Origin: Bryoerythrophyllum caledonicum
Taxonomy: Eukaryota; Streptophyta; Bryopsida; Pottiales; Pottiaceae
DNA length: 64,000 nucleotides
Direction: 5' to 3'
Assembly: GCA_963971425.1 (NCBI GenBank)
Contig: OZ020515.1
Location: 3,154,678 to 3,218,677 of the forward strand
The translations under genes and the position numbers were made by a program. This document shows, piece by piece, positions 20,976-32,561 of the stretch. The notes below the pieces were generated by a model. It did not search any database. It saw only the letters and a list, made by a program, of their open reading frames with translations, and had not been told where the DNA came from. How positions within the stretch are numbered: position 1 is the first letter of the stretch; every line of letters starts with the position of its first letter.

Positions 20976-23900
20976 TTATTTACAGATTAACATTGCTCTC
21001 TCCATGTAGACATGATAAATATCAGGGTCAGAGGGACGGAGGAGGACCCATGATCTCGCTATGATATGCCGCCATGGATTCAAAGCTTTCTTCGGTCTCT
21101 CCTGGAATGACCCACAAAAAACTTCAGGTACCCGATCTTCAGGTGTGCCATCCCCATTAGTAATGAGGCACAAGGGAGCTGGAACCATCGCTCTCCAATC
21201 ATGATTTGGCCAAAAGCCTTCTGCCAACACGTCTGGAGTGGGAGGAAGGGATTTATCAAGTTCTTCAAATATTGCTTTCCAGTAAGCAATATAAGGCGGC
21301 ATAGTTGTTCTCCATCCGGTGCACTTAACCAACCCTCCCTCCCAAAATGCTATATAAGCGCGAATTCCAGACTAAATCATAGACTTTTTATCCAACGCCT
21401 TTGCAGCCTTCTCTTTGGCCTTGACTTGATTGCCACGTTTGGAAGGCTCCTCGTCTCCCCACAACCACCTGAAAGGCACTGGCTTTGGGATACGAGAAGG
21501 TATCATGGGTCTCCCATCAACATCTTCCTTTCAAAGCCAAACTCCAGGTTGGTTTCTAGGGAGCCAATGTGCATCAATTGCATTTTTCTTATACCGCATG
21601 ATGGGCCAACCGTCTTCATCTACGTAGAACTGAAAGAGGTGTTGATCTTTCGTGCCAACGAGTCTGTCACCACGATCACGTATATAGCCTTCCACAAATG
21701 ATTTGAAATCGGCAACCTCTTGAACAAACTCGGGCATGAAACTCAAATCTTGCGACTTCATGAAGGACGATATCAAATCAGCGACTACATAGGTATTCTC
21801 ACTCTTCAACTTCTTGGACAAGTGGCTGAAGTAAGCATCTATATCCTCATGGGTGTCTTTTTACCAACAAGAATCCAACCTGGATTTCCTTGAACACCCC
21901 CGATAAGTCAATATGGATGAAAACGCGAAGAGATACTGGTTCTTATTATCCTTCCCAGAGTTGTCCAACTGCATGTACAAATTTATTGGAAGAGGGACCA
22001 CATGAGTGGAGTGGTCGGTATCCACTCGAGGTAGGAGGTCTATACATCTGGACTTCCCTCCTACCATTGCAACAAACATCGAGTTTGCCGGCTCGTAAGG
22101 AAAAAGTTTGTCCGTTACACGAATAGGTGGTTCTTCGAGACGCCGAAGCAATTTTGCAATGGATGAAATAGTGTAGTTTGAGTCTTCTGGCCTCAAGTTA
22201 GTGGAGTAATGAGCATACGCCCCGTCCCATGACCATGAGTGACCATGCCAATGACGTTCATTGAAAGTTGTCCAAGAGCTGCAGTGAACTTCGTGGCAAC
22301 TCGCATACGTGGGATTGCGGTCTTCGCTGTATCCATCTTATCGTGGATTATGCAAAGAACCTCTCCCTTATTGCGCTTGGACTCCTCTCTCTAGCTATGG
22401 TACACATGCCTACACGAGGCTTGAAGGTTCTCGTGCTCAATTTGTTGTTTCACAAAAGAAACATATTCCGCAGAGCCCTTCACCGAGCTGTTAGTAAACT
22501 GCTGTAGAGTGTCGCAGACGGTGCACTTCGCAAAAGAACTACCAACCAGATTTACCGCAACATTGTTGAAGAGAGCCCTCTTCATTCTACAATTAACAGC
22601 TGACTGCAATATCATGGGCAACCCCAACTTCGTATTTGATTGCAGCAATGTCCAGTATTTATTAATCGAAAACATAGGCAACCCAAGTGTTGCAGTTCGT
22701 AAAGTTAATATTCCTCCGGAATGCACTCAATCGTCACTAAGTACTTCCAAAGTAAACCACTCCCAGTTCGTTCCCACAGAGACCTGTTGTTTCTTCTAGA
22801 ATCACTAAATAATCCATAAACACCAAGCACCAATTCACCGGATCCTCACAATAGTTTCCGGATCCTTCCGGATTCCGGACTTGTTACCCTAGTTTCCGGA
22901 TCCTTCCAGATTTCGGATAACTTCTGACGGAGCCTCTTCCGGAGTTTTTAAACGAGTGGCCGGAGTCCACTGATCCTGTTTTGGGTAAGTGGCTGGATTT
23001 TCCACTGCCTTGTGACTTAAAGTGGCTAGACCCCCACTGTCCGGAACTTATAGTGACCGAACACCACTCTCCCTACTCCGCTAACCGGTATTTGATTGTT
23101 GTTGCTAGACCCACACTCTCTCAACATCCGGATGGCCATCCGGACGCGGTCACGCAGAGATAAGTCTAGACTACAACGACATTCCGGCTCGCGCTGTTGC
23201 GATTCTACCAAGTGAGTATTACGGTTTGCAACGAGGACTCCTTCTAGACATACACATCAGGCTTTTTCCTATCGTAGGAGTAGATTCCGGCCTCAACCGG
23301 AATCCGGGTTCACACGGATCTTCCGTGCCCTAGAGACTACCAAGAACACCTCTGCAATATGTCTCTTCCCCTCCTGGCTTCTTCCGGACCCTGGAGACTA
23401 CCAGACACACCTCTGCAATACACCTCCAGCTCTTCCGGGCGCTTTCCTAATGCAAGTCCCAACCGGTTACCTCAAGTTACAAACACAATAACGCTCACTA
23501 CGACAGAACCTATCCACAACAACACAAACCGCAATGGATCCGTTCCTCACAAAACGCTCAACACTAGGATATAGAGAAATATATTCAGAAGCTAAGACGT
23601 CTTTAGCAAGAGGAGACAAGATGATGAGCCTCCCAAGACTCATCCTTTAAGTACTAACTAAGTTCCTAACCTCAACTTCATCTTATCTGCAAGGAATCCG
23701 GGAAATCTTATCCTAAAAGATCTTATCCCTGAAGATCTGGATTTCAAATCTCAGATCCAAAATTTGTAGATCTGAGATCCGGATTTCGGATTATGTCTTC
23801 CGTCTTCCGTCTTCCGGCTTCCATCTTCCGGTTTCCCGTTTCCAGAATCCGGAAATTCGGAAATCCCTGAAATTCGGAAATTCCCTGATATCCGGAAATT

Positions 23901-25674
23901 CCTTGAAATCCGGAAATCCCTTCGGGATGCAAAATTTCCTTAGTCTCCTTTGTTAGTAGCCGGGTGCAATTCTGAGCCCCATCGTTAATCGCTACTAATT
24001 CAAAAGCGACTAGGGATTTTCTAATACTATTCCTAACTATGGTGTCCTCTTATTCCTCCGCCTAAATGATTCTTCTATCTCCTTCCCAGCGTCTGTCTTC
24101 TCCGGAGTCTCCTTCGCCTGCTGAGTTCCGGATTTGGAATTCGCTACTGGAGATTCTTCTGCTGCTAGTCTTGTTGCCGACCTCCCTGCCATCCAGATCT
24201 GCTTTCCTATGAGGTTCCGGAAGCTCCATGTTGGACTGGCACCTTACTCGATACACTGTTTCGATGCCGGGAAAGTCGACCTCCGGAGGATAGTTGATAG
24301 AGGTGCAGATGAGCGCCGGAACACCGAAGGGGTTTCCTGCTTGAGGATCTCCTCTTAGAGTTGCCCTAAGGAACAAACGGAAGTCGGATGAGGTCCGTTT
24401 CATGATGACAGTTCCGGAATCCGGATCACCCCTATAATAGTCCGGATTTCTCTGGACGCCCGCACTAATACTAAGTACTCTAATAGCATTGTTTAAAGAT
24501 TCCGGTTGGACCTAGATTCCTTATTTCCTACTTCTACCTATTTACGTCCTACTATAATATTCTATTTACTAATCTTTTATTAAATTTTATATCTAGCAGG
24601 ATTTTAAGGCTATAACCGGACTATGTGGAAACGGATTCCCACACCAAGCATTCCTACGTGTGCAAATCCATGAAGTCATTATACACTGCAAAAGTGAAGA
24701 AAATGATAGCTTAATAATTCCTTCGGACATAAGATCGGAATCTAGAGACCAGGTGCGCACCCAATCTCTCTCGGACTTGCTAAATAGAGTAGTGTGAACA
24801 CAATGCAATACCTCGTTAGCGTCGGCCCGGATCTTCTTCCAGCTATGTCCGGATGGTAGAAACTTGAGGGTGTCCATCCGCCCTGGCATAGTCGACCACA
24901 TCTGATGAGGCATCTGCTGAGCGTTCTCATTGATGATTGTTGTAATTGAACCTATAGCCTACACAGTACTAAGGCAGGGACGTTTGACGCTTTTGTTCCC
25001 GTGTGTTGATGAGATAATGCTCAGTTATACTGGTCAATATATTCGTGAAATGTCGACTTTACAATACCGTGAACCTTGTACCATGCCGTTGCGCAGACAT
25101 CCTGACCAAGCAATGTGACATACTGTCTTTTCCAAGTGTGGTCCAAGTAACAGAGTTGACCTCCAACAGATCTAGCATCATCTTGTCGATCGTCGTAACT
25201 CTTCAACCAGAACTTCTGCCTGATTAGGAGGGTATCCTTAGGACGGATTAGGCGGACGCATTGAGTTGGGCAACATGACTCCGAAGTGATCGCTTGAATT
25301 GCTTCCGGCATAGTCTTCTTAGAGTACGCGGCGAGCTTCTCGTCAATTCGCTTCCGGCGACGGATAAACCGGTACGGTGCTTTGGGACGACCACCCATGT
25401 GCGCATTTGGATCCGCTAGTTCAGGAAGTCGAATGAAGTGATCGAGTGTCTTGCTTAGACCGCGCCCACCTTCGAATCTGCACTCCGGAATTGGCCAACT
25501 CTGATGACTCATGATGCCACCACGATTTCCAATGAAAACGTCCAACACTGTAACGCCAACGTTCCCCTCTCCCAGGGAAATATTCTGGAATGGCTCAGTA
25601 GCTACGGAGCAGTTGACCCTACTAGTGGCTGCTAGAATACCGTTGCTGTTATAGCGGTTTACCACCTTACCCAC
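20976..25674 (-). pseudogene. DUF7869-type gene, split by element C and with several stops and frameshifts
   Basis: Motifs of this eukaryotic family (called DUF7869 here from memory) occur in order on the minus strand. N-terminal part (25,674-25,021): CCPTQCVRL, RQKFW, GQDVCATAWYKVHGIVKSTF. Then (24,930-24,700): NENAQQMPHQMWSTMPGRM, FLPSGHSWKKI. After element C (22,687-20,976): FAKCTVCDTLQQF, CIIHDKMDTAKTAIPRM, THGHGTGRM, DSNYTISSIAKLLRRLEEP, MQLDNSGKDNKNQY, THEDIDAYFSHLSKKL, and a C-terminal GFWPNHDW segment. The QLDN...DNKN and VGHTHEDIDAYFS blocks suggest an RNase H-like transposase fold, an inference. Damage: in-frame stops after YHS (about 22,390), near 21,373 and after DQYN (25,021), two small shifts near 21,860, and the precise insertion of element C (TSD CCAAG). 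Confidence 0.75.
22688..24643 (-). mobile_element. TG...CA element, copy C (1,956 bp, deleted, TSD CCAAG)
   Basis: It begins TGTTGCAGTTCGTAAAG and ends GGATTCCCACA, with exact CCAAG duplications (22,683-22,687 and 24,644-24,648). The 3' non-coding landmarks are present: the paired AACACCTCTGCAAT boxes near 23,345 and 23,410, and the GGGGCTCAGAATTGCACCC block near 23,960. Almost the whole ORF is gone; only a short remnant around 24,060-24,400 remains. Near 23,780-23,930 it has gained a run of ATCCGGAAAT/TTCCGTCTTCCG units. It lies inside the DUF7869 pseudogene in the same transcriptional direction. Confidence 0.85.
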
Positions 25675-26189
25675 CCACTCGATTTGAGGTGAAAAAGGAA
25701 GAGGGATTTGGGATTCAGAAGAAGGATCACCGTGTAGATCAACATGAACATTCTCCGATGGAAGGACTAAGCACTATGCCATCGAAAGGACTATCCTACC
25801 AATAGAATCAGCCAAGACGGAGATGCCGTCATGTTGTGGGTGCATGAGAAGATAACGGGCCTCTAGGATGATCTCAGACACGCTAATTAGCGTCAAAACT
25901 GGCCAGGTGAAGATGATGTTGACACCAAGCTAGTGACCGGTCGGAACAACCTCAATGACAACACCATGTCCAACCACACCATGACGGGGATAGACAAGGG
26001 AGACTGCCTTGCCCGGAAAGAATTTGGAGCGCGGCCCTGGGGAAGATTCGTGAAATCAACGGGGGACGTAGGTGAAGTAGTCATCGATCACGGTCTGATC
26101 CAACAAACAATTCCGCACGATTTGATTATCCCTGCACAATGACAAGAGTAAGAGGTGAAGAAAATGTGAGTTTAAATCAACGCTGAGAG

Positions 26190-26560
26190 ACAACGAGCAC
26201 ACCCGGTGAACACCGGAAGATCGGGAGAGCACCAATCCCCTACAAGGAGATGGAGAGCGCACATGATTATCATCGGCAGATGGAAGCACACCAGATCACC
26301 ACTAGGAGATCGGGAGCGCACTCGATCCCTGAGTCGCGATTGCGAGTGCACTCAATCACCACTGGGAGATCGGGAAGGCACCTCATCCCGCAGAGGTGAT
26401 CAGGAGCGCACCCGATCGACCACATGAGAATGAGAGCGCATCCGATCCCTCAAAGGTGATTGGGAGCGCACCCAATCCCCCACAAGAGATTGGAGGTGCA
26501 CCCGATCCTCCACACGATATTAGGAGCGCACCCGATCCCTCAAAAGAGATCGGAGGCGTG
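26190..26560. repeat. Array of GATCGGGAGCGCACCCGATC palindromic units (5' side of the DUF7869 gene)
   Basis: About ten units spaced roughly 30-42 bases apart, each a G-rich half (GATCGGGAGCGCA) followed by a C-rich half (CCCGATCC), joined by short variable linkers such as CCACAAGAGA or CTCAAAAGAGA. Degeneracy between units is high. It is not coding in any frame I would trust. Confidence 0.75.
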
Positions 26561-26566
26561 CCCGAT

Positions 26567-26745
26567 CCCACATAGGAAATTCGGAGCCTGACTCCCCTTC
26601 ATTGCTAGATCAGGTGCGCGCCCAATCCCACATAGGAAATTCGGAGCCTGACTCCCCTTCATTGCTAGATCAGGTGCGTGCCCAATCCCACATAGGAAAT
26701 TCGGAGCCTGACTCCCCTTCATTGCTAGATCTGGTGCACGCCCAA
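26567..26745. repeat. Three-copy 60-bp tandem repeat
   Basis: Three near-identical 60-base units begin CCCACATAGGAAATTCGG at 26,567, 26,627 and 26,687. Each ends in a GATC(A/T)GGTGC(G/A) half-palindrome of the neighbouring array, so this is a recent local amplification of one array unit. Confidence 0.92.
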
Positions 26746-26775
26746 TTTCAGAATTCCTAGAACACCTTAAGACGT

Positions 26776-26920
26776 ATGGCAATACGGATACATATAGCTA
26801 TACGGATAATATGGCTATACGGATACATATGGCTATACGGATACATATGGCTATATAGATACGTATGGCTATACGGATACATATGGCTATACAGATACAT
26901 ATGGCTATCTGGTTACGAAT
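26776..26920. repeat. 18-bp tandem repeat GGCTATACGGATACATAT
   Basis: About eight units of the 18-mer. Because 18 is a multiple of 3 it keeps an open frame (IWLYGY repeats) that should not be read as a gene. Confidence 0.9.
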
Positions 26921-27692
26921 CTACGGTAACAAATCAAGTTCATGTTACAAACGTCTATGGACGAACCCGTGAGTCATACGGTTTGCTCCCGCACGAGATT
27001 GATCAAGAAGATTGAATAAGAAGAGATTGAGCAAGAAGATGTCATGGAGACAATCGAACAGACCTCCATGAATTTAATGCATGATGAGGGCCGAGTGCCA
27101 AAAAAGGACCTTACCTTGAATTGCAAAGCGAGTAACGCCTTACTGCTTTAAAACAGAGCTGGATGCTACAGCATGAAGCGGCCAACTACAGCAGTAAAGA
27201 GTGACGAAAGCAACCAACCACAGCCAACTACAAGAACAAAGAATGACGAGCAATCTCTACGCTTTAGTGCTCCATGCTCACCGACTACCATGGTCATGGT
27301 CTTCAGTCTCCAAATTCTTCGCTCGGGCACTTCACAGTCACCAATTTCGTCGCTCAATCTCATCACATTCAATACTAACAGCATGCACAGTATCTAACAC
27401 ACAGCTTAGAACTCGATCACAGACTACAACCACATAAGAACTTCTAACGCGAAATGACAGCAGCCTAGTCTTTGAGAAATAGTGCGGGAATCTGAATTCT
27501 GTATTGAACTCCCATGTTGGCGGGAACAAAAATCATAATGACTTCCAGCCCAAAGAGAGTGGTCACGTCGCTCTCAATAGCATAAATGATGGAAGACCTA
27601 CACGGTAACTAACATCATCTTCCTTTGTCCCTGAACACGACGGGGAAAAATTAGTTACGCCGAGTAAAACATAACCAACTAGTATAGTTTAA

Positions 27693-28401
27693 CCCGCAAA
27701 GGACCAATTATCCCTATTGGGGACGATTTTGATTTCGGGCATGTACCTAAAACTCAGAAAAAAATCCTTTTCAATAGGAATCATATTCCTAGATTGTACT
27801 TGATAAGAGCTTCATGGAGGTACTTTTCGTATTATCTTTGGATTCATGGTTTGAAAGTTAGTAGCACTCAAATTAAAAATAGGGACTTCGGGCAGCTCCA
27901 AAATTTTTGCTAAAAGTGTCTATTGACAATGGGATTTTTCATACATAATATAGAAAAAGTTACCTTCTTTGAGAATGTCAAAGAACAATTCTTGTCTTTA
28001 GTAAAAAAAACTTATGTAAACTGAAGTCAAACATTTTCACACATTGTCGAGGAGGGTACCAAAAAGCTTCTTTTTTTCTACATAAAACCGAGTGATCTTC
28101 ATTTTTTTCGCTTTTTATTTCTTGGACAAAAACATGTAGTGTAAACCTTCTTATTGATAGTTTGGATTATCATTATTGGAAAAATTTAGTTCCATTGTTT
28201 TGCCTTGAAACGCTATAATCTTCATATCTGTGCGGTGGATTGCAGCCAAAATAACGTGGTAAGCTTATATAGTAGTCTTATTTAAGATCTTACAATTAAA
28301 AGTCTAAAATTATACATCAGTTTAGTTCAATTATTTTGCCACTTTTTGGTAGTGGCAGTTTTGGAGTGTTTCATCTCAGGAAAACGCCGATTCTTTACGG
28401 G
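27693..28401. mobile_element. TTAA-flanked (piggyBac-like) MITE, 709 bp
   Basis: The left end CCCGCAAAGGACC follows TTAA (27,689-27,692). The right end GATTCTTTACGGG precedes TTAA (28,402-28,405); these form short inverted repeats. The interior is AT-rich and non-coding and shares its first 350 bases with the element at 30,237-31,161 (for example GGATTCATGGTTTGAAAGTTAG). TTAA duplication with CCC termini is the piggyBac signature. No transposase is present. Confidence 0.65.
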
Positions 28402-28419
28402 TTAATGTAAGTATCAAGT

Positions 28420-30235
28420 CACCTGGGTAGGGTTTCTAGGTCTAGGATTTAGGGTCCAAGATTCATGTTCGAGGGTTTAGGGTCCAAGGATTTCAAGGTT
28501 ACGGGATGCTTGGACTATCATGTATTCCTTTTCAAAAAATTTCCTTCGTCCAAAATTTAAATTATATTAATTTGGGAGGTGAATCTCAATCAATTTTGAA
28601 CCTTGAAACCATAATACACAAAGATCGGCAACTACCTCTGTTTGTGCCCAAATGGAAAAAACCGTTTCTTGTGTGATCGTGATTGTGAGAAAAAATCCAT
28701 GATTGCTTGTTAATAAAAATGGGAGATACCCTTGTTTAAAAAGAGGCTCTATGTGCTAAAAAAGAAAATACCTTTGCTTGTGTCCCAAAAAAAAAAAACC
28801 TAACATTGCGGTTGTACATCAAAAACAATGATATGGTACCTTTCCAACAAGTAAAATAATGTACATATATAGAGGTAAATGCTTGTTTTTTTTTCCTTGT
28901 TAAGCGATAGCGTAAGAAATACCAAATCCAACCAAATTGATTTCATATTTTTCCATAATATAATGTATTAAATTTCATATTCTTCATATTGTAAATTTCT
29001 CCCCCTGTCCAAAATGTAAATATTTAAATTTGGTAGATGAACTGCAATCTATTTAGAACCTAGAAGCATAATACACAAAGCTCGGCCACTACCATAATAA
29101 TTGTTTGTGTGAAAAAAGAAAATGGTTGATCGTGTGCTTGAACAAAGAAAACCTTTCATTATTAAAACAAAAAACCTTGGCTTATTTTTTAAAAATGCTT
29201 TTCGTGCGTAAAAAGAAACCCCCTTTGTTTGCTTGCTTGTTCTTTTGTAGCGATAGCGTAAGAGATACCGAATCCAACCGAAGTGATTTCATAATTTTCC
29301 AATGAAAATTGAATTAGATATGACATTTTGATTGAGGCGGTGGTAATGAGATATGAGTCGTATGGATTTACCCCCATTTGTAAATGCTTTGGGATAAATA
29401 TGTGGTGTAAAAATGAAAAACCTTTGCTGTGTGCGTAAAAATAAATTATCTTTGCTTGTGTAAAAAAATTGAAGGGCCACCAGGGTAGGGTTTACAGGTC
29501 TAAGGTTTAGGGTCAATTGTTTGCAATCCGCGGTGTATGATCGAGATTTCGGGTCCGGGGTTTAGAGTCCAGGGATTCCGGTCCAAGTTTAGGGTCTATG
29601 GTTTTGGGTCCAGGGTTTAGGGTCTATGGTCTTGGATCCAGGTTCGAAGATCTATGGTTTAGGGTCGAGGGTTTAGAGTCTATGGTTTTGGTCTAGGGTT
29701 TAGGGTCTATGGTTTTGGATTCAGGGTATAGGGTCTACGGTTTAGGGTCCAGGGTTTAGAGTCTAGGATTTTGGTCTAGGACTTCAGGTCTTTGGTTTTT
29801 GGATTCGGGTTTAGGGTCTATGGTTTTGAGTCCAGGGTTTAGGGTCTATGGTTTAGGATCCAGGTTTAGAGTCTATGTTTTTGGTCTAGGATTTAGGGTC
29901 TATGGTTTTTGGGTCAGAGTTTAGGATCTATGGTTTTGAGTCCAGGGTTTAGGGTCTATGGTTTTTGGATTAGGGTTTAGGATCCATGGTTTTGGATCCA
30001 GGGTATAGGGTCCGAGGATTCGAGGGTTTTGAGATGCTTGGACTATCATGTTTTTCTTTAAAAAAAATTCATTTGTCCAAAATTTTAATTATTTATTTTG
30101 GAAGTTGAAACGCAATTATTTTAGACCCTCGAATCGTAATACAAAAAGATCAGCCACTACCTGTGTTTGTGCCCTTAAAAAAATTATTGTTGCTTTTGTG
30201 ATCGTGCATGAAAGAAAATATCATTTGCTTGCTTA
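28420..30235. repeat. Composite AT-rich repeat region with a degenerate telomere-like array
   Basis: 29,482-30,030 is a run of GGGTTTAGGGTCTATGGTTTTGG-type units of about 27 bases, rich in TTTAGGG-like words; a shorter stretch is at 28,436-28,500. Around it, a block containing GTCCAAAATTTAAATTAT...ATAATACACAAAGATCGGC recurs at 28,530, 28,995 and 30,055, and GCGATAGCGTAAGAGATACC recurs at 28,905 and 29,253. No gene is seen. Confidence 0.7.
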
Positions 30236-30236
30236 A

Positions 30237-31161
30237 CCCCTAAAGGCTCAAGTGTCCCTCAGGGGGACGAATTGATTTTGGGCAGGTTCCTTAAATTGGA
30301 AAAATAACTATTTTAAAAAAAACTATATACTTGATTGTCCCTGATAAGAGCTCCATCGAAAAAATAAAACTATATTTAAATATATATATATATATAATTT
30401 TAAATTTTAAATTTTTTTTTTGGATTCATGGTTTGAAAGTTAGACTTAGCACTCAAGGTTAGAAATGGGGACTCTAAGCAGCTTCAAAATTTTGCCTGGA
30501 GTCTCTATTAACATTGAGATTTTCCATACATGTAGAGAATATTGCCTTCTTTGTCTTTAGTGTAAAAAACATTTTAACTCAAGTCAAACATTTTTAGACA
30601 TTTTGAGCAAGCGCGGAAAATAATTTTATCTTTTCTGCATAAAACCTAGAGATCTTCATATTTTTCACTTTTTATTTTTTCTACAACAATATGTGGTGTA
30701 AACCTTCTTATTGGCCGATTAGATTATCATTCTAAAACATATCAAATTCTCAAGAAAATAAATTGTGAATTGACTCCTTGCATACTTGTTGTGAATATGC
30801 TACACCCCTTCTATACCTCTAAAAGTTGGTGAATAGGGAACTAACATCCTGCTTAACACAATGGTAAGAGATTTAGACCTTGAGTAGTGCAAAAAATTAT
30901 TATTAAGTGAAGTCAAAGTCTGCTGAACCACTCAACGTAGGGAAGAAAATGAACCATTTTCTAGACTTCAAACAGTATAATCTTTCAATCCGTGCGGTCA
31001 AAGTGTATGAAATTTTGTGAGTATGTTACTTAGTAAGTCTTAATGGAGATCCTACGGTCAAAAGGAAAAATATAAAGTTTTATTTCCTACCTTAGTCATT
31101 GCACTAGAATGAACAATTTTGAAGAGTCTTTGGTGAGAAAATGCCTTGGGCCTTTAGGAGT
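30237..31161. mobile_element. TTAA-flanked (piggyBac-like) MITE, 925 bp
   Basis: Left end CCCCTAAAGGCTCAAG after TTAA (30,233-30,236); right end CTTGGGCCTTTAGGAGT before TTAA (31,162-31,165). The inverted termini match over about 16 bases. Its 5' body matches 27,693-28,100. It contains an (AT)n-rich spot near 30,380. Non-coding. Confidence 0.7.
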
Positions 31162-31299
31162 TTAATCAAAAGACCCTGTGTTTGTAAGAAATTAATGCCT
31201 TTGGTTGTAAACACAACAAAAAACCAATCACCGCTTAGGGTACATATATTGGATGTTGAGTATTAGCCGGGTGTAATGGAATGGAAGTGGGTTGGATAT

Positions 31300-32561
31300 A
31301 CCCGAACTGAATAGGCTTTGGAATACTAAAATAAAAAATATCATTGATTGAGTCAATGTCCTTGAAAAAAGGAAATTGGATTGTTGACAAATAAACCCTT
31401 TGCTAGTGTCAATGCGTAAGGCACATGTTTTAATTCATTTCCACCCAACATTTATAAAAATAAAATAATGCATGGTCTGCATGGCGGGTCTTAGGTTTAG
31501 GGTCTACGGCTTGGGGTACATGCATTCCAGGGTTATGGATTTTACGTAACTTCATCAGTTTCTAGTTATATTTAAGTCCATAGAATTTATTTGGAGGTTC
31601 GTCACTCGAGGAAGTACTTCTCGTTGCCATAAGTATCCGATTATCATTAGGAAGCGAACGATGTCAACTTCAGCCGACAACAATCAAATGCTAGTCTACC
31701 CTCACTCTCACATGCCACGCTCACCTTCTTCTTCCCCATCCTCATTCTTTCTTTCTCCTCCTTTACTCGAGCTCGCCATAGCCTCTCTTCCTCTTCGCCA
31801 CAACCATTTTCTGTGTTTGTGGTTGTTTTTTGCCGTCATTCTCATCGCCTTTGCCGTCTTCACTGCGGTCTTTCTCTATTGTTTTACTTCTGTCTGTGTT
31901 CGCGGTTTGTCCTTCGTTGTGTTCTTCGTTCTCATCTTCGTACTCGTAATTGGAGAGCGCTTCGTCGTAACTAGAGACAAGTTGAATCGAAGAGGCCCAA
32001 CGAAGAGGTGCGTTTGCATGCGAGGAGGAGCGATTAGGTGCGATCTTCTGGGATCGTCTCTGATCTTCTTAGGTGAGCACTGTGGACGGCGTTCACGACA
32101 TACTAGCATGAAGAAGATCAGACCTTGTGTTTAGGTATGTTGAATTTCACGTTCCTCATTCAGAATTACGTTAGTTGACTAGTTCAAATTAAGTGAGCTG
32201 CTTCTAGGTTTCACTCAGTTCATTTCAAGGAAATCGCCTTGGTTTCTCCTAGTTATAATTTAGTGAATGGCTTGCATGCAACAGATTTGCTAGCCATCTT
32301 GATATGCTGAGATGTTGTGTTGAAATTTTGAATTTCAGTCAATACTTTGTTAGTTGATTGATTAGAATGAAGTGAACTGCTTTCAGGTTTCATTAAGTCC
32401 ATTAAAAGATAATCGATTTGGTTTCTCCTAGTCCAAAGCTTTAGATGGTTTCAACTCTCAAGGTCTGGTGTTTAGAAATTGTGATTTGGGTCAGGAATCA
32501 TCGATGCTGAGGCAACTTATTGAATCAGGTCTATACTCCGAAGCGTTTATAATCGGCGAGG
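31300..32561 (+). promoter_or_regulatory. Presumed promoter and spliced leader of the ParB/methylase-like gene
   Basis: A CT-rich, C-rich stretch (31,700-31,830) precedes a possible donor TTTAG|GTATGT at 32,133. An acceptor-like TCAG near 32,527 is followed by a short leader and the ATG at 32,562 in good context (GAGGATGGCA). Inside the presumed leader intron, about 110 bases (GTGAACTGCTTCTAGGTTTCA...) occur twice (32,190-32,250 and 32,365-32,430). The open frame at 31,661-32,134 contains hydrophobic stretches but has no conserved pattern and may be leader sequence. Confidence 0.3.

Noticed and set aside
26190..26560. Possible CRISPR-like array
   Set aside because: The spacing is loosely regular, but units are highly degenerate palindromes with degenerate linkers in a plant nuclear context, and no cas genes are present.
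26776..27015. Open frame with IWLYGY repeats
   Set aside because: It is an artefact of an 18-bp tandem repeat, whose period is divisible by three.
30850..30895. tRNA-like stretch (CACAATGGTAAGAGATTTAGA)
   Set aside because: No pairing acceptor stem or T arm could be drawn, and it lies inside a TTAA element.
31661..32134. 157-codon frame with hydrophobic segments
   Set aside because: No conserved motifs; it is better explained as the leader of the downstream gene, with a good donor near its end.
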